Source: Christensenella sp. UBA7584 (GTDB lineage: Bacteria; Bacillota; Clostridia; Christensenellales; UBA1242). Taken from it: a stretch of DNA of 64,000 nucleotides. The stretch spans positions 19,662-83,661 of the forward strand of contig DLKQ01000038.1 of assembly GCA_002477805.1 (NCBI GenBank), written 5' to 3'. The translations under genes were made by a program, and so were the position numbers. Shown here one piece after another: positions 1 through 7,783 of the stretch. The notes below the pieces were generated by a model that saw only the letters and a program-made list of their open reading frames with translations, had not been told where the DNA came from and ran no database searches. Every line of letters starts with the position of its first letter. Position 1 is the first letter of the stretch.

Positions 1-1
1 T

Positions 2-97
2 ATTGCTCTTCCAAGGGCGTATGGACATTTAGGTAAACAACTTGACCAGCAAAAAGTTGAAATGTTAGAAAAACTTCAAAAATCTGAGCTAAACTAG
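2..97 (+). CDS. 3' end of an unidentified gene
   Basis: The open frame enters from the left edge and ends at TAG 95-97. The 31 residues visible begin IALPRAYGHLGKQL and end LQKSELN. They are too few to assign a family. It lies about 100 bases upstream of yajC on the same strand. A separate promoter for yajC follows, so this gene is probably the end of another transcription unit. Confidence 0.5.
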   Translation: MALPRAYGHLGKQLDQQKVEMLEKLQKSELN

Positions 98-147
98 AAT
101 TATCTACAAAAAATGCCAAAAATTTCTGACAACCTATTTAATTATGC

Positions 148-176
148 TTGCAAGAATTTTTTAAATGATATATAAT
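148..176 (+). promoter_or_regulatory. sigma-A promoter for yajC
   Basis: A -35 TTGCAA at 148-153 and a perfect -10 TATAAT at 171-176 are 17 bases apart. The yajC start lies 28 bases beyond the -10. Confidence 0.7.
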
Positions 177-203
177 TAAAGCATTAAATGTAAGGAGATT
201 GTT

Positions 204-755
204 ATGAATTATTCAATGCTAGCTAGTGCAGGTTCATTTTTTGAAAAATATTGGCTAATCTTTGTTTTGCTTATTCTTATTGTTGTACTTTACGTGTTTA
301 GCTTCATAAGAAGGAAAAAATATGGTGAGCAAGCACAGCAAATGTTAAACGAACTCAAGCCTGGTGTGAGAGTGAAAACTTATAGTGGATTTTATGGAAA
401 AATTGTTTCTATAAAAGAAACAACAGATGGAAAAGTTGTACTACTCGAAACAGGAGAGGGAAACAAAGTTAGTTATACCACTGTTGATGTAAATGCTATT
501 TATGGTATTGACAAAAAAGAAGATGTTGTCTATGATAAAGACGGCAATATTATTGATGAAAAAGAAAAAACCGAAAGCGTAAAGAAAGAAGATGTTAAAA
601 CAGAAGAATCCAAACAAGAAAGTGATGTGGGGGAGAAAATAGAAGAGAAGACTGAAGTTTTAGATAAAACAACTGAAGCTCCGAAGAAAAGAAAAACTTC
701 TAATGCAAAAGCGAAAAAAACTGCTTCAGAAACAGATAAAAAAGAAGAAAAATAA
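204..755 (+). CDS. yajC: YajC, Sec translocon accessory subunit
   Basis: YajC is a small single-pass membrane protein that associates with SecDF at the Sec translocon. The N-terminus has one membrane helix (about residues 16-35) followed by a basic cluster (RRKK). The family core follows, with GVRVKTYSGFYGKIVSI matching the usual 'G.G..G.I..I' segment at about residues 54-72. The start ATG has an AAGGAG site 7 bases upstream. The last 75 or so residues form a Lys/Glu-rich tail (KKEDVKTEESKQES and onward) not found in ordinary YajC proteins of about 90-110 residues, making this one 183 aa. secD and secF follow on the same strand, separated by one inverted gene. Confidence 0.92.
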   Translation: MNYSMLASAGSFFEKYWLIFVLLILIVVLYVFSFIRRKKYGEQAQQMLNELKPGVRVKTYSGFYGKIVSIKETTDGKVVLLETGEGNKVSYTTVDVNAIYGIDKKEDVVYDKDGNIIDEKEKTESVKKEDVKTEESKQESDVGEKIEEKTEVLDKTTEAPKKRKTSNAKAKKTASETDKKEEK

Positions 756-776
756 GCCAAAAGGCTTATTTTTTTC
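751..776. terminator. bidirectional terminator between yajC and the TIGR04086 gene
   Basis: An 8-bp perfect stem (751-758 with 763-770) closes an AAAA loop and is followed by a T run. It sits between two convergent genes; the minus-strand gene's stop codon (766-768) lies inside it, so it can serve both. Confidence 0.8.
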
Positions 777-1170
777 TTAAACTTATACAAATAATTCCTG
801 CAATCATTCCCATAACAGAACCAAACACTATGTCATTCAAAACATTTAGCCCAAATGAAAAACTACCATCTAAAATTGAAAAAATAATGTAAGCAAGGAA
901 TGTGTATAGTAGTCCAGTGAAAATTCCGACAATCCAGCCCTGCTTTTGTACGTGTTTACCAACAACAAAGCAAGCAAACAAAATGCTTGCCCCTTTTATA
1001 ATTTGATTTACTGGCTGTATTACATTTTCTGAGATGGAAGTGAATTTGATTACAAAAGCAAATATTAAAACACAAACCAGTGAAAAAGCTACTCCCCAAA
1101 AAGAGCCTTTTATTACATTTAAAACCGATGAGTGTTTTTTAATTTCTTTTAGTGAAGAGGTGTTTATCAT
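766..1170 (-). CDS. TIGR04086 family (YrzE-like) membrane protein
   Basis: A 134-residue polytopic membrane protein with four predicted helices (about 22-44, 54-72, 80-100, 110-130) and a Lys/Arg end. TIGR04086 proteins of this length are commonly encoded next to yajC in Firmicutes, and both size and position match. The molecular role is unknown. The start is the ATG read from 1170; a strong AAGGAG lies 7 bases upstream on the minus strand. The gene points against its neighbours and so breaks up the yajC-secDF run. Confidence 0.75.
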   Translation of the reverse strand: MINTSSLKEIKKHSSVLNVIKGSFWGVAFSLVCVLIFAFVIKFTSISENVIQPVNQIIKGASILFACFVVGKHVQKQGWIVGIFTGLLYTFLAYIIFSILDGSFSFGLNVLNDIVFGSVMGMIAGIICISLRKK

Positions 1171-1286
1171 TATTTTTCTCCTTGTTTTTTGATTAGTGTA
1201 TGCAGTGTTAAATTAGATTTATGCTGTTTTTAAATTGGAAAAAGTGTCAATAATAGTTAAAAAAGGAAAAATTTTCAATATTTTAA

Positions 1287-1315
1287 TTGACTAAAACCTT
1301 TCTTTGGGTTATAAT
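1287..1315 (+). promoter_or_regulatory. sigma-A promoter for secDF
   Basis: TTGACT (1287-1292), a 17-base spacer and a perfect TATAAT (1310-1315). The TTG of the -35 is also the first possible start codon of the secD frame, which rules that start out. Confidence 0.85.
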
Positions 1316-1343
1316 TACTAACATAAATAAAGGGAGCTACTTA

Positions 1344-2666
1344 ATGAACAAGCCAACAGCAATAAAAAGATTTATATTTTTAGTAGTGTTTATGTTAATA
1401 GGTTTCGCTTTAACATTTTGCACATTTAACATTCCTTTTACTAATTACACCTATTCAGGCTTTGCTAATTCAATAAAGCTTGGACTGGATATAAAGGGTG
1501 GTGTTTTATTAGTTGGGGAAGCTAAACCTCTTGAAGGTCAAAATGATGCAGACTTTGAGACTCAACTTAACTCAACTGTAACTAGACTTTCAAACATACT
1601 TTCTGGAGAGGGGTATACAGAGGCACAAGTAACAATTCAACAGGGTTCGAAAATCCGTGTTGAAGTACCAGACATTGATGACCCAGAAACTGTTTTAAAT
1701 TTGATTGGTACTCCTGCAAAGATTGAATTTAAGCTTAGCAGTGATGACAATGCAGAGGCTAGAATAACAGGACAACAAATTAAAAATGTCTATGCAAGTT
1801 ATAGGCCAAGCAGTGATAGTGGAAGTGAGTATCAATGGGGTGTTGTTGTTGAATTTACAACTGAGGGCGAGCAATTATTCTATAATTTAACAAAAGATGC
1901 TTTAGATACAAGCGAAAAGAAAATTTATATTTACTCAAATGGTGAAGAAATCTCTGAACCAACAGTTAAGTCAGCAATACGAGGTTCTACATTTATTTCA
2001 GGAAGTTATGATGAAGAAGGGGCTAACAATTTCGCTCTTCAAATTATGAGTGGAACCTTTTCTGTTGATCTCGCGTGGGGAGAAACTTCGGTAATTAGTG
2101 CTACTCTTGGTGAAAATGCACTAAAATATGGACTCATTGCAGGAATTATTGGACTCGTGCTTATATTTGCATTTATGTGTTATAGATATAAAATGATGGG
2201 GCTTTTATCATCTTTTGCGCTTTGTTTTTACGTAATAATTTTAATGTTCCTTCTTCAAGCAATTCCATTTGTTCAACTTACTTTGGAAGGTATTGCGGGT
2301 ATAATTCTTTCTATTGGTATGGCGATTGACGCAAACATTATTATATTTGAACGTATCAAAGAAGAATACGCAACAGGGAAAAGACTCTCAACTTCAATTC
2401 GTGTTGGGTTTAAAAAAGGTCTTCCTGCAATTGTTGACTCAAACATAACAACATTTATTGCAGCAATTATTCTTATGATTTTCGGTACAGGTTCAATTCA
2501 GGGATTTGCAATAACACTTTTCCTTGGTGTTGCTGTATCTATGTTCACATCTTTAGTTGTAACAAGAGGGCTATTGAATATGTATTATCCAATCAACAGC
2601 TCGAATGCAAGTCTATATTCACTTAAAAGGGAGGTAGGAGTTTATGAATCAAACCAGCAAATGTAA
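1344..2666 (+). CDS. secD: SecD, protein translocase subunit
   Basis: SecD and SecF use the proton gradient to complete export of Sec substrates across the membrane. This 440-residue protein has an N-terminal helix, the conserved LGLDIKGG motif (about residues 50-57), a periplasmic-type P1 region, and five C-terminal helices with the family signature GMAIDANIIIFERI. I chose ATG 1344 because AGGGAG lies at 1331-1336 and the longer frame would start inside the promoter. SecD and SecF are separate proteins here, not the SecDF fusion of Bacillus. The 3' end overlaps secF by 23 bases, which implies translational coupling. Confidence 0.95.
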   Translation: MNKPTAIKRFIFLVVFMLIGFALTFCTFNIPFTNYTYSGFANSIKLGLDIKGGVLLVGEAKPLEGQNDADFETQLNSTVTRLSNILSGEGYTEAQVTIQQGSKIRVEVPDIDDPETVLNLIGTPAKIEFKLSSDDNAEARITGQQIKNVYASYRPSSDSGSEYQWGVVVEFTTEGEQLFYNLTKDALDTSEKKIYIYSNGEEISEPTVKSAIRGSTFISGSYDEEGANNFALQIMSGTFSVDLAWGETSVISATLGENALKYGLIAGIIGLVLIFAFMCYRYKMMGLLSSFALCFYVIILMFLLQAIPFVQLTLEGIAGIILSIGMAIDANIIIFERIKEEYATGKRLSTSIRVGFKKGLPAIVDSNITTFIAAIILMIFGTGSIQGFAITLFLGVAVSMFTSLVVTRGLLNMYYPINSSNASLYSLKREVGVYESNQQM

Positions 2667-3729
2667 AGAAAATAAAATTAGTGCCTACTTAAAAAGTGAA
2701 AAATTTAAACCTTCAAAGTTAAGCAAGTACTTTTGGGCACTTAGTGCTACAATATTTCTTGTTGGTTTTATAATGCTTTGCACTCTAGGGTTTAATTTAG
2801 GTCTTGATTTTACCGGTGGAAACATTATGGAAATTAAGGCTGGGGCACAGATTGAGAATGCTGAAACAAAAGCAAATACTGAAAGAGCTATTCAACAAGT
2901 CCTAAATGAAGTTGCGCAGGAATATGGTGGAGTACTTACCCTACAGAGAGCTCAAATTGTTAACAGTGGGGCTGATGCTAGTTTAAGTTTTCAGTATCAA
3001 AATATTGCTGGAAAAAGCACAGAGGAAATGGCTGAAATAAACACAAAAATTACTGAAGCCTTAAAAGTCAAACTCGCAAGTGTTCTTGCTGGTGATGTTG
3101 CTTCAATGGTTCAAGCTTCTGAAAGTAAAAGTGCAAGTGCTAGTGGAGAATTGTTAACAAATTCATTTTTAGCACTTGGAATAGCTATTATAGCAATTCT
3201 TATTTATGTTGCTATTAGGTTTGACTTAATAGGTGGGCTTTCAGCAGTTATTACGCTATTCCACGATGTAATACTAATGTGTGCACTTGTTGTTATTTTT
3301 AGAATTGAGATAAACGCAGCATTTATTGCGGCTATTATTACAATTTTAGGATATTCTGTAAACAATACTATAGTTGTTTTTGATAGGCTTCGTGAAAATA
3401 CTAAAAAAGATATTTATGCAGGAAAATCTAACAAAGAGATAGCTGATATTTCAGTAAGACAAACTCTAACAAGAACATTCAATACTTCATTTACAACACT
3501 CTTAGCGGTAATTTTGTTGGCAATTATTGGTGTTTCTGCAATTCGTGAATTTATAATTCCTATAATTTTTGGTTTAATTGTAGGAACTTACGCTGCAATA
3601 TTTATTTCCGCACCACTTTGGGCTACTATTATAACAAATTCTCGTTTTGATAAAAGAAAAATCAAGCAAAAACAAAATAAAATAGAAAAATCACGCGTGA
3701 TTGAAGCTGAGGCGCAAGCAATTAAATAA
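2644..3729 (+). CDS. secF: SecF, protein translocase subunit
   Basis: The partner of SecD. It has an N-terminal helix, the motif LGFNLGLDFTGGNIMEIK (about residues 48-65), an extracytoplasmic region and a five-helix block containing GYSVNNTIVVFDRLREN, which is the SecF signature. At 361 aa it exceeds the usual ~300 because of a basic tail (KRKIKQKQNKIEK and onward). The ATG at 2644 has GGGAGGTAGGAG directly upstream, inside the secD coding sequence. A strong terminator follows. Confidence 0.95.
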   Translation: MNQTSKCKENKISAYLKSEKFKPSKLSKYFWALSATIFLVGFIMLCTLGFNLGLDFTGGNIMEIKAGAQIENAETKANTERAIQQVLNEVAQEYGGVLTLQRAQIVNSGADASLSFQYQNIAGKSTEEMAEINTKITEALKVKLASVLAGDVASMVQASESKSASASGELLTNSFLALGIAIIAILIYVAIRFDLIGGLSAVITLFHDVILMCALVVIFRIEINAAFIAAIITILGYSVNNTIVVFDRLRENTKKDIYAGKSNKEIADISVRQTLTRTFNTSFTTLLAVILLAIIGVSAIREFIIPIIFGLIVGTYAAIFISAPLWATIITNSRFDKRKIKQKQNKIEKSRVIEAEAQAIK

Positions 3730-3734
3730 GATAG

Positions 3735-3762
3735 TAAGCCCTAATTTTTAGGGCTTATTTTT
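3735..3762 (+). terminator. terminator after secF
   Basis: A 10-bp perfect stem (3735-3744 with 3748-3757), a three-base loop and five Ts. Confidence 0.85.
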
Positions 3763-3778
3763 CGAAAAAAGGAAGAAT

Positions 3779-6169
3779 ATGGAATTTCGTAAAATATCAA
3801 ATTGTGAAATAAAATCAGAAAGAATAAAAGAGATTTCTCAAAAATTTTCAGTAACAGAACCTGTTGCTGAGTTGCTTGTTTGTAGAAATATTAAAACTGA
3901 TGCAGAAATTCAAAAGTTTTTAAATCCTTCTTTAAATGATTTACATAATCCAATGCTTCTTGATGATATGCCTGAGGCTGTTTTAAAAATAAAAGAAGCT
4001 ATAAAAAATAATAAACGAATTCTAATTTTTGGTGACTATGATGTTGATGGGATAAGTGCAAGTTATATTTTACTTGACTATTTTGAAAGTCTTGGTACTA
4101 TAGTTGACGCTTTTTTGCCAAATAGATATGTTGATGGTTATGGGCTTACAATTGGTGCATTAGACCGTGAAATAGTAAGATTTAACCCTGACCTAATAAT
4201 TACTGTTGACTGTGGAATAAGTGGGTACAAGGAAGTCGAATATATAAAAAGTAAAGGTATAGATGTTATAATAACCGACCACCACGATTGCCCAGAAATT
4301 TTACCTGATTGTCTAGTTATTGATGCGAAAAAACCAAATCAAAAATACCCGTTTAACGAAATATGTGGAACAGGTGTTGCTTTTAAATTGGTAGAAGCAC
4401 TATCAAACAGACAAACAGCAATGAAATATCTTCCTATAACAGCTTTTGCTACTGTCGCTGATATTGTTCCGCTTTTAGATGAGAATAGAGCAATTGTAAA
4501 GTTTGGGCTTGACCACAGTATTTCAGATTTTCCTCTTGGAATTGCAACCCTGGCGAAGGAATTAAAAATTACAGGCAAGTTAACAAGCCAAGATGTCAGC
4601 TTTAAGCTTGCACCAAAAATAAATGCTGCTGGGCGAATGGGGAATGCTGACCATAGTTTGCAACTTTATAGAGAAAAAGACAAGTCTAAAATAAACAAAC
4701 TTATTGCTAAACTTTTGGAATATAACATAGAAAGACAAGATATTTGTACTCTTGTTTATGAAGATTGTGTGACTGAATTGAAAAAAATAAACTTAGCAAA
4801 CTACAAGGTTATCGTCTTAGCAAAAGATAACTGGAATATCGGCATATTAGGTATTGTTGCTGCTAGAATTGCTGAAGAATACAACAGGCCGACTATCCTT
4901 TTAGGTAAAGAAGGTGAGTTTTATAAAGGCTCTTGTAGAAGTTTAATGGGGATGAATATTCATAGTTTGCTTACAAAACTTGAAAACCTTTTAACTAGTT
5001 ATGGTGGTCACACAATGGCGGCGGGAATTACAATTGCTTGTAAAAATCTGAATAAATTCAAAAGTACAATTGAAGAAATTGTTGAGAAGGATTTTCCAGA
5101 CATATTTTTTGTTCCACATAGTGATTATGACCTTGAAATTAATACAAAAGATATTAATGCAAAATTTATTGAAGCCTTTTCAAGGCTTGAACCATATGGT
5201 TGTCAAAATCCTGTTCCAATATTTAAAATTAATTTTGATAAAAGTATTTGCAATCCGATGAAAAATAATTCTCACCATCTTATGGTTCAACTTCCAACAG
5301 TAACACTTCTTGCTTTTAATAAGCCAGAATTTTACAATGTAATTAGCCAACACTCACAAAAAAGTGCTCTTGTAGAACTTCAGGTTGATACATATAGGGG
5401 GAACAAGAGTTCCAAAGGTATTATTAAAGCTGTGTGCTTAAATTCTTGTCCAAATGTCAGTGCGGAGCGAATTGGTGGAGAATATATCAAGCAACTAACG
5501 CTTTCTAGCTATGGTCAAAAGCCAAGATTTACAACATATAACAAGCACAATCTTTGTAAACTTTTTAATCAAAATGACTCTTTTTACGGAACATTAATAA
5601 TTGCCAATACGCTTCAGAGTTATAAACAGTTTATTGAGCAAAAAAAATGTACAAAAAATGTGGTTTGTTTTGAGTATTTGACTCTAACAAATTCAAATGG
5701 ATTCAATACACTTTGTTTGTGTCCAAGTATTTTTAACAACTTAAATAACTTTAATAGGGTAATTCTACTTGATAGCGTCCTTGATGAAGCATATCTTGTA
5801 TACCTTAACAACAAAACGAATGCAGAAATTTTCCTTCCACAAAATTCACCTTTTTTGTATGCACCTTTCAAGTCAATAGATCTCTCAAGGAAAGTTTTTG
5901 GCGAGTATTTTAACCTTATTAAAATGGCAAACAAACAAAATGTTGTTGGTTTTGATGATTTTAATTATTTTAACAAATTAAAACGCCTTAACAAAAATAT
6001 TAATTATGTTCAGTTTGTTGCAAGTGTAAATACATTTGAGCAACTTGGAATTATCAATATTTATGACGTTGTTGGAAACTATTTTATAGAAGTGAACTCT
6101 GGTACTACAAGTTCACTTGAAAAATCAAACTTTTACAATAAATTATCACTTATTTTAAAAACATATTAA
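3779..6169 (+). CDS. recJ: RecJ, single-stranded-DNA-specific 5'-3' exonuclease
   Basis: RecJ trims 5' single strands during recombination and mismatch repair. The DHH phosphoesterase domain is clear: GDYDVDG (residues 85-91), VDCGISG (143-149), TDHHD (166-170) and ADIVPLL (228-233). The DHHA1 domain follows with the Gly-rich SYGGHTMAAG segment near residue 412, then an OB-like region. At 796 aa it is longer than E. coli RecJ and carries the long C-terminal extension common in Firmicutes; that extension is poorly conserved. The start has an AAAGGAAG site. The stop codon overlaps the ribosome-binding site of the next gene. Confidence 0.93.
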   Translation: MEFRKISNCEIKSERIKEISQKFSVTEPVAELLVCRNIKTDAEIQKFLNPSLNDLHNPMLLDDMPEAVLKIKEAIKNNKRILIFGDYDVDGISASYILLDYFESLGTIVDAFLPNRYVDGYGLTIGALDREIVRFNPDLIITVDCGISGYKEVEYIKSKGIDVIITDHHDCPEILPDCLVIDAKKPNQKYPFNEICGTGVAFKLVEALSNRQTAMKYLPITAFATVADIVPLLDENRAIVKFGLDHSISDFPLGIATLAKELKITGKLTSQDVSFKLAPKINAAGRMGNADHSLQLYREKDKSKINKLIAKLLEYNIERQDICTLVYEDCVTELKKINLANYKVIVLAKDNWNIGILGIVAARIAEEYNRPTILLGKEGEFYKGSCRSLMGMNIHSLLTKLENLLTSYGGHTMAAGITIACKNLNKFKSTIEEIVEKDFPDIFFVPHSDYDLEINTKDINAKFIEAFSRLEPYGCQNPVPIFKINFDKSICNPMKNNSHHLMVQLPTVTLLAFNKPEFYNVISQHSQKSALVELQVDTYRGNKSSKGIIKAVCLNSCPNVSAERIGGEYIKQLTLSSYGQKPRFTTYNKHNLCKLFNQNDSFYGTLIIANTLQSYKQFIEQKKCTKNVVCFEYLTLTNSNGFNTLCLCPSIFNNLNNFNRVILLDSVLDEAYLVYLNNKTNAEIFLPQNSPFLYAPFKSIDLSRKVFGEYFNLIKMANKQNVVGFDDFNYFNKLKRLNKNINYVQFVASVNTFEQLGIINIYDVVGNYFIEVNSGTTSSLEKSNFYNKLSLILKTY

Positions 6170-6178
6170 GGAGCAATG

Positions 6179-7354
6179 ATGGCACGATTTCATTTGCCAA
6201 AAGCAAAAACCAAACCTAAAGATTATAGCCAATTTCCTTGGACGGAAGAGTTTAGATGCAAATATCCTGTGCAAAAAGTTATTGAAATGATGGATAGTGA
6301 ACAGATTTCTCTTGAAAAACTTGTTAATCATCTTCATTTTTATCGTAATTGGGATAGGGATAAAGCAGAACTTGTAAAAGAAGCGGTTTTAAATGAAACA
6401 AAGCTTATAAAAAATGATCAAGAAATCAATATTGTTATTAATATCCCTTTTTGTGGCTTTAGATGTTTTAATTGTAATAATGTGATGTATGAAAAAGACA
6501 AAAATCAGGACATTTATCCTTATTTTTTTGAAGCACTCAAAAAAGAAATAGAATCAACAAAAGAGATAATAAAAAACAATTATTATATAGTTAGAAATCT
6601 GTGTTTTACAGGAAATTTGCTTGCTCTTGAAACTGACAAGATTGAATGGCTATTAAAGAGTTTAAATTTTACATTTTGCAATATTTTTGTAGAACTAGGG
6701 GCACCGACATTTGTTGTTCCAGAAAAATTAGAAATTTTAAAGAAATATAATGTTTCCAGAATTATTATAAACGCCCTTACATTTAACACCATTTCGTTAC
6801 GAAAACTTTGTAGAAGATTTGAATTTAAGGATTTTTATAAAGCATACAAAATCATTCTGTCATTTGGATTTGAGACTAGTTTTGAGATGGTTGTTGGGCT
6901 GTTAGATGAAAAAGAATTGAGACTAACTAGAAATCTTGAACTTGCTTGTGATTTAGGGGCTAGTAATATAGATATTTACGCTAATCATTGCAGAAATATC
7001 ACAGAAGCTAACATCACGAAACAGCAATTTATTGAGGAAAAAAGAAGACTTTTTGATGTGGCAAACAAGTTTATGTTAAAGCGTGGATACAAGCCTTACT
7101 TTTTGTATATGTCAGAAATTGAAGATGGCTGTTTTGAAAATGTGGGCTGGGCATTGCCAGGAATGGCTTGTACGTTTATGAAAGATAAAGTTGAAATGGT
7201 CTCAACAACGATTGGGCTTGGAACTCAGGCTGAAAGTTTGCTAGTACATAATATTGGAAATAAAAAAGAAACTATGAAAAATCCTTATGATATATCGTTA
7301 TATGTTTTTGGCATTAATGAAATTATAGAAAAAAAGCACGAATTTTTTAGTTAA
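6179..7354 (+). CDS. HemZ-like radical SAM protein, divergent
   Basis: The protein has a radical-SAM cluster motif, IPFCGFRCFNC (Cys 92, 96, 99), and its C-terminal third carries ENVGWALPG and STTIGLGTQAES, which resemble the ENVGYAKPG and IALGAGASS segments of clostridial HemZ (coproporphyrinogen III dehydrogenase-like). Two things argue against an ordinary HemZ: it is about 100 residues shorter at the N-terminus, and the SAM-binding GGGTPT segment after the first strands has become TGNLLAL (144-150). No other haem gene is visible, so the substrate is uncertain. I prefer ATG 6179 over 6176 because the AAGGAG at 6168-6173 then has a 5-base spacing. It is probably cotranscribed with recJ. Confidence 0.7.
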   Translation: MARFHLPKAKTKPKDYSQFPWTEEFRCKYPVQKVIEMMDSEQISLEKLVNHLHFYRNWDRDKAELVKEAVLNETKLIKNDQEINIVINIPFCGFRCFNCNNVMYEKDKNQDIYPYFFEALKKEIESTKEIIKNNYYIVRNLCFTGNLLALETDKIEWLLKSLNFTFCNIFVELGAPTFVVPEKLEILKKYNVSRIIINALTFNTISLRKLCRRFEFKDFYKAYKIILSFGFETSFEMVVGLLDEKELRLTRNLELACDLGASNIDIYANHCRNITEANITKQQFIEEKRRLFDVANKFMLKRGYKPYFLYMSEIEDGCFENVGWALPGMACTFMKDKVEMVSTTIGLGTQAESLLVHNIGNKKETMKNPYDISLYVFGINEIIEKKHEFFS

Positions 7355-7358
7355 ACCC

Positions 7359-7387
7359 TTTACAAAACAATTGGTATATGGTATATT
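7359..7387 (+). promoter_or_regulatory. sigma-A promoter for rpsO
   Basis: TTTACA (7359-7364), a 17-base spacer and TATATT (7382-7387). Transcription would begin near 7394 and give a leader of about 75 bases. Confidence 0.7.
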
Positions 7388-7410
7388 TAATTGTACATTA
7401 TTCATAGTTA

Positions 7411-7464
7411 GAGGAATACTCCTCCTTTTACTCTGAATTTGGATTAAAAATTTCATATGGAGGA
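7411..7464 (+). promoter_or_regulatory. rpsO leader with alternative pairing of the Shine-Dalgarno
   Basis: GAGGA (7411-7415) can pair with TCCTC (7420-7424) as a 5-bp hairpin with a four-base loop. The same TCCTCC (7420-7425) is exactly complementary to the rpsO Shine-Dalgarno GGAGGA (7459-7464). The two pairings exclude each other, as expected of a translational switch. Ribosomal protein S15 represses its own mRNA in several bacteria; that this leader does so is inference. Confidence 0.45.
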
Positions 7465-7470
7465 TAAAAA

Positions 7471-7725
7471 ATGAAAGCAAAATTAGAAGTAATTCAAGAA
7501 TTTCAACGTAAAGAGGGAGACACAGGTTCTCCAGAAGTTCAAATTGCTCTTCTTACAAACAGAATTAGACATCTTACAGAGCATTTGAAAGTTCACCCAA
7601 AAGACAATCACACACGTCGTGGTCTTTTGAAATTAGTTGGAAAACGCAAGGGCTTGCTTAGATATCTTGAAAAAACAGACCTTGAAAAATTCCGCTTGTT
7701 GAAAGAACAATTAGAACTTAGATAG
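7471..7725 (+). CDS. rpsO: Ribosomal protein S15
   Basis: S15 binds 16S rRNA early in assembly of the small subunit platform. The 84-residue sequence carries the family core [17 protein letters not shown] and [17 protein letters not shown]. It lacks the first few residues of the usual 88-89, but the ATG with GGAGGA 6 bases upstream is unambiguous. It is followed by a hairpin and then pnp, the classic rpsO-pnp order. Confidence 0.97.
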   Translation: MKAKLEVIQEFQRKEGDTGSPEVQIALLTNRIRHLTEHLKVHPKDNHTRRGLLKLVGKRKGLLRYLEKTDLEKFRLLKEQLELR

Positions 7726-7730
7726 TTTTT

Positions 7731-7758
7731 AGCGAAGGTTTTAACAATCTTCGCTTTT
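7731..7758 (+). terminator. rpsO-pnp intergenic hairpin, partial terminator
   Basis: A 10-bp stem with one G-T pair (7731-7740 with 7746-7755), a TTAAC loop and a short T run. The weak T tract suggests partial read-through into pnp, or a processing site. Confidence 0.6.
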
Positions 7759-7783
7759 ATTTAAATAAAAAGGAATCATATAT

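Noticed and set aside
1287..1343. Longer secD start at TTG 1287
   Set aside because: This TTG is the -35 of the secD promoter, and AGGGAG sits before ATG 1344.
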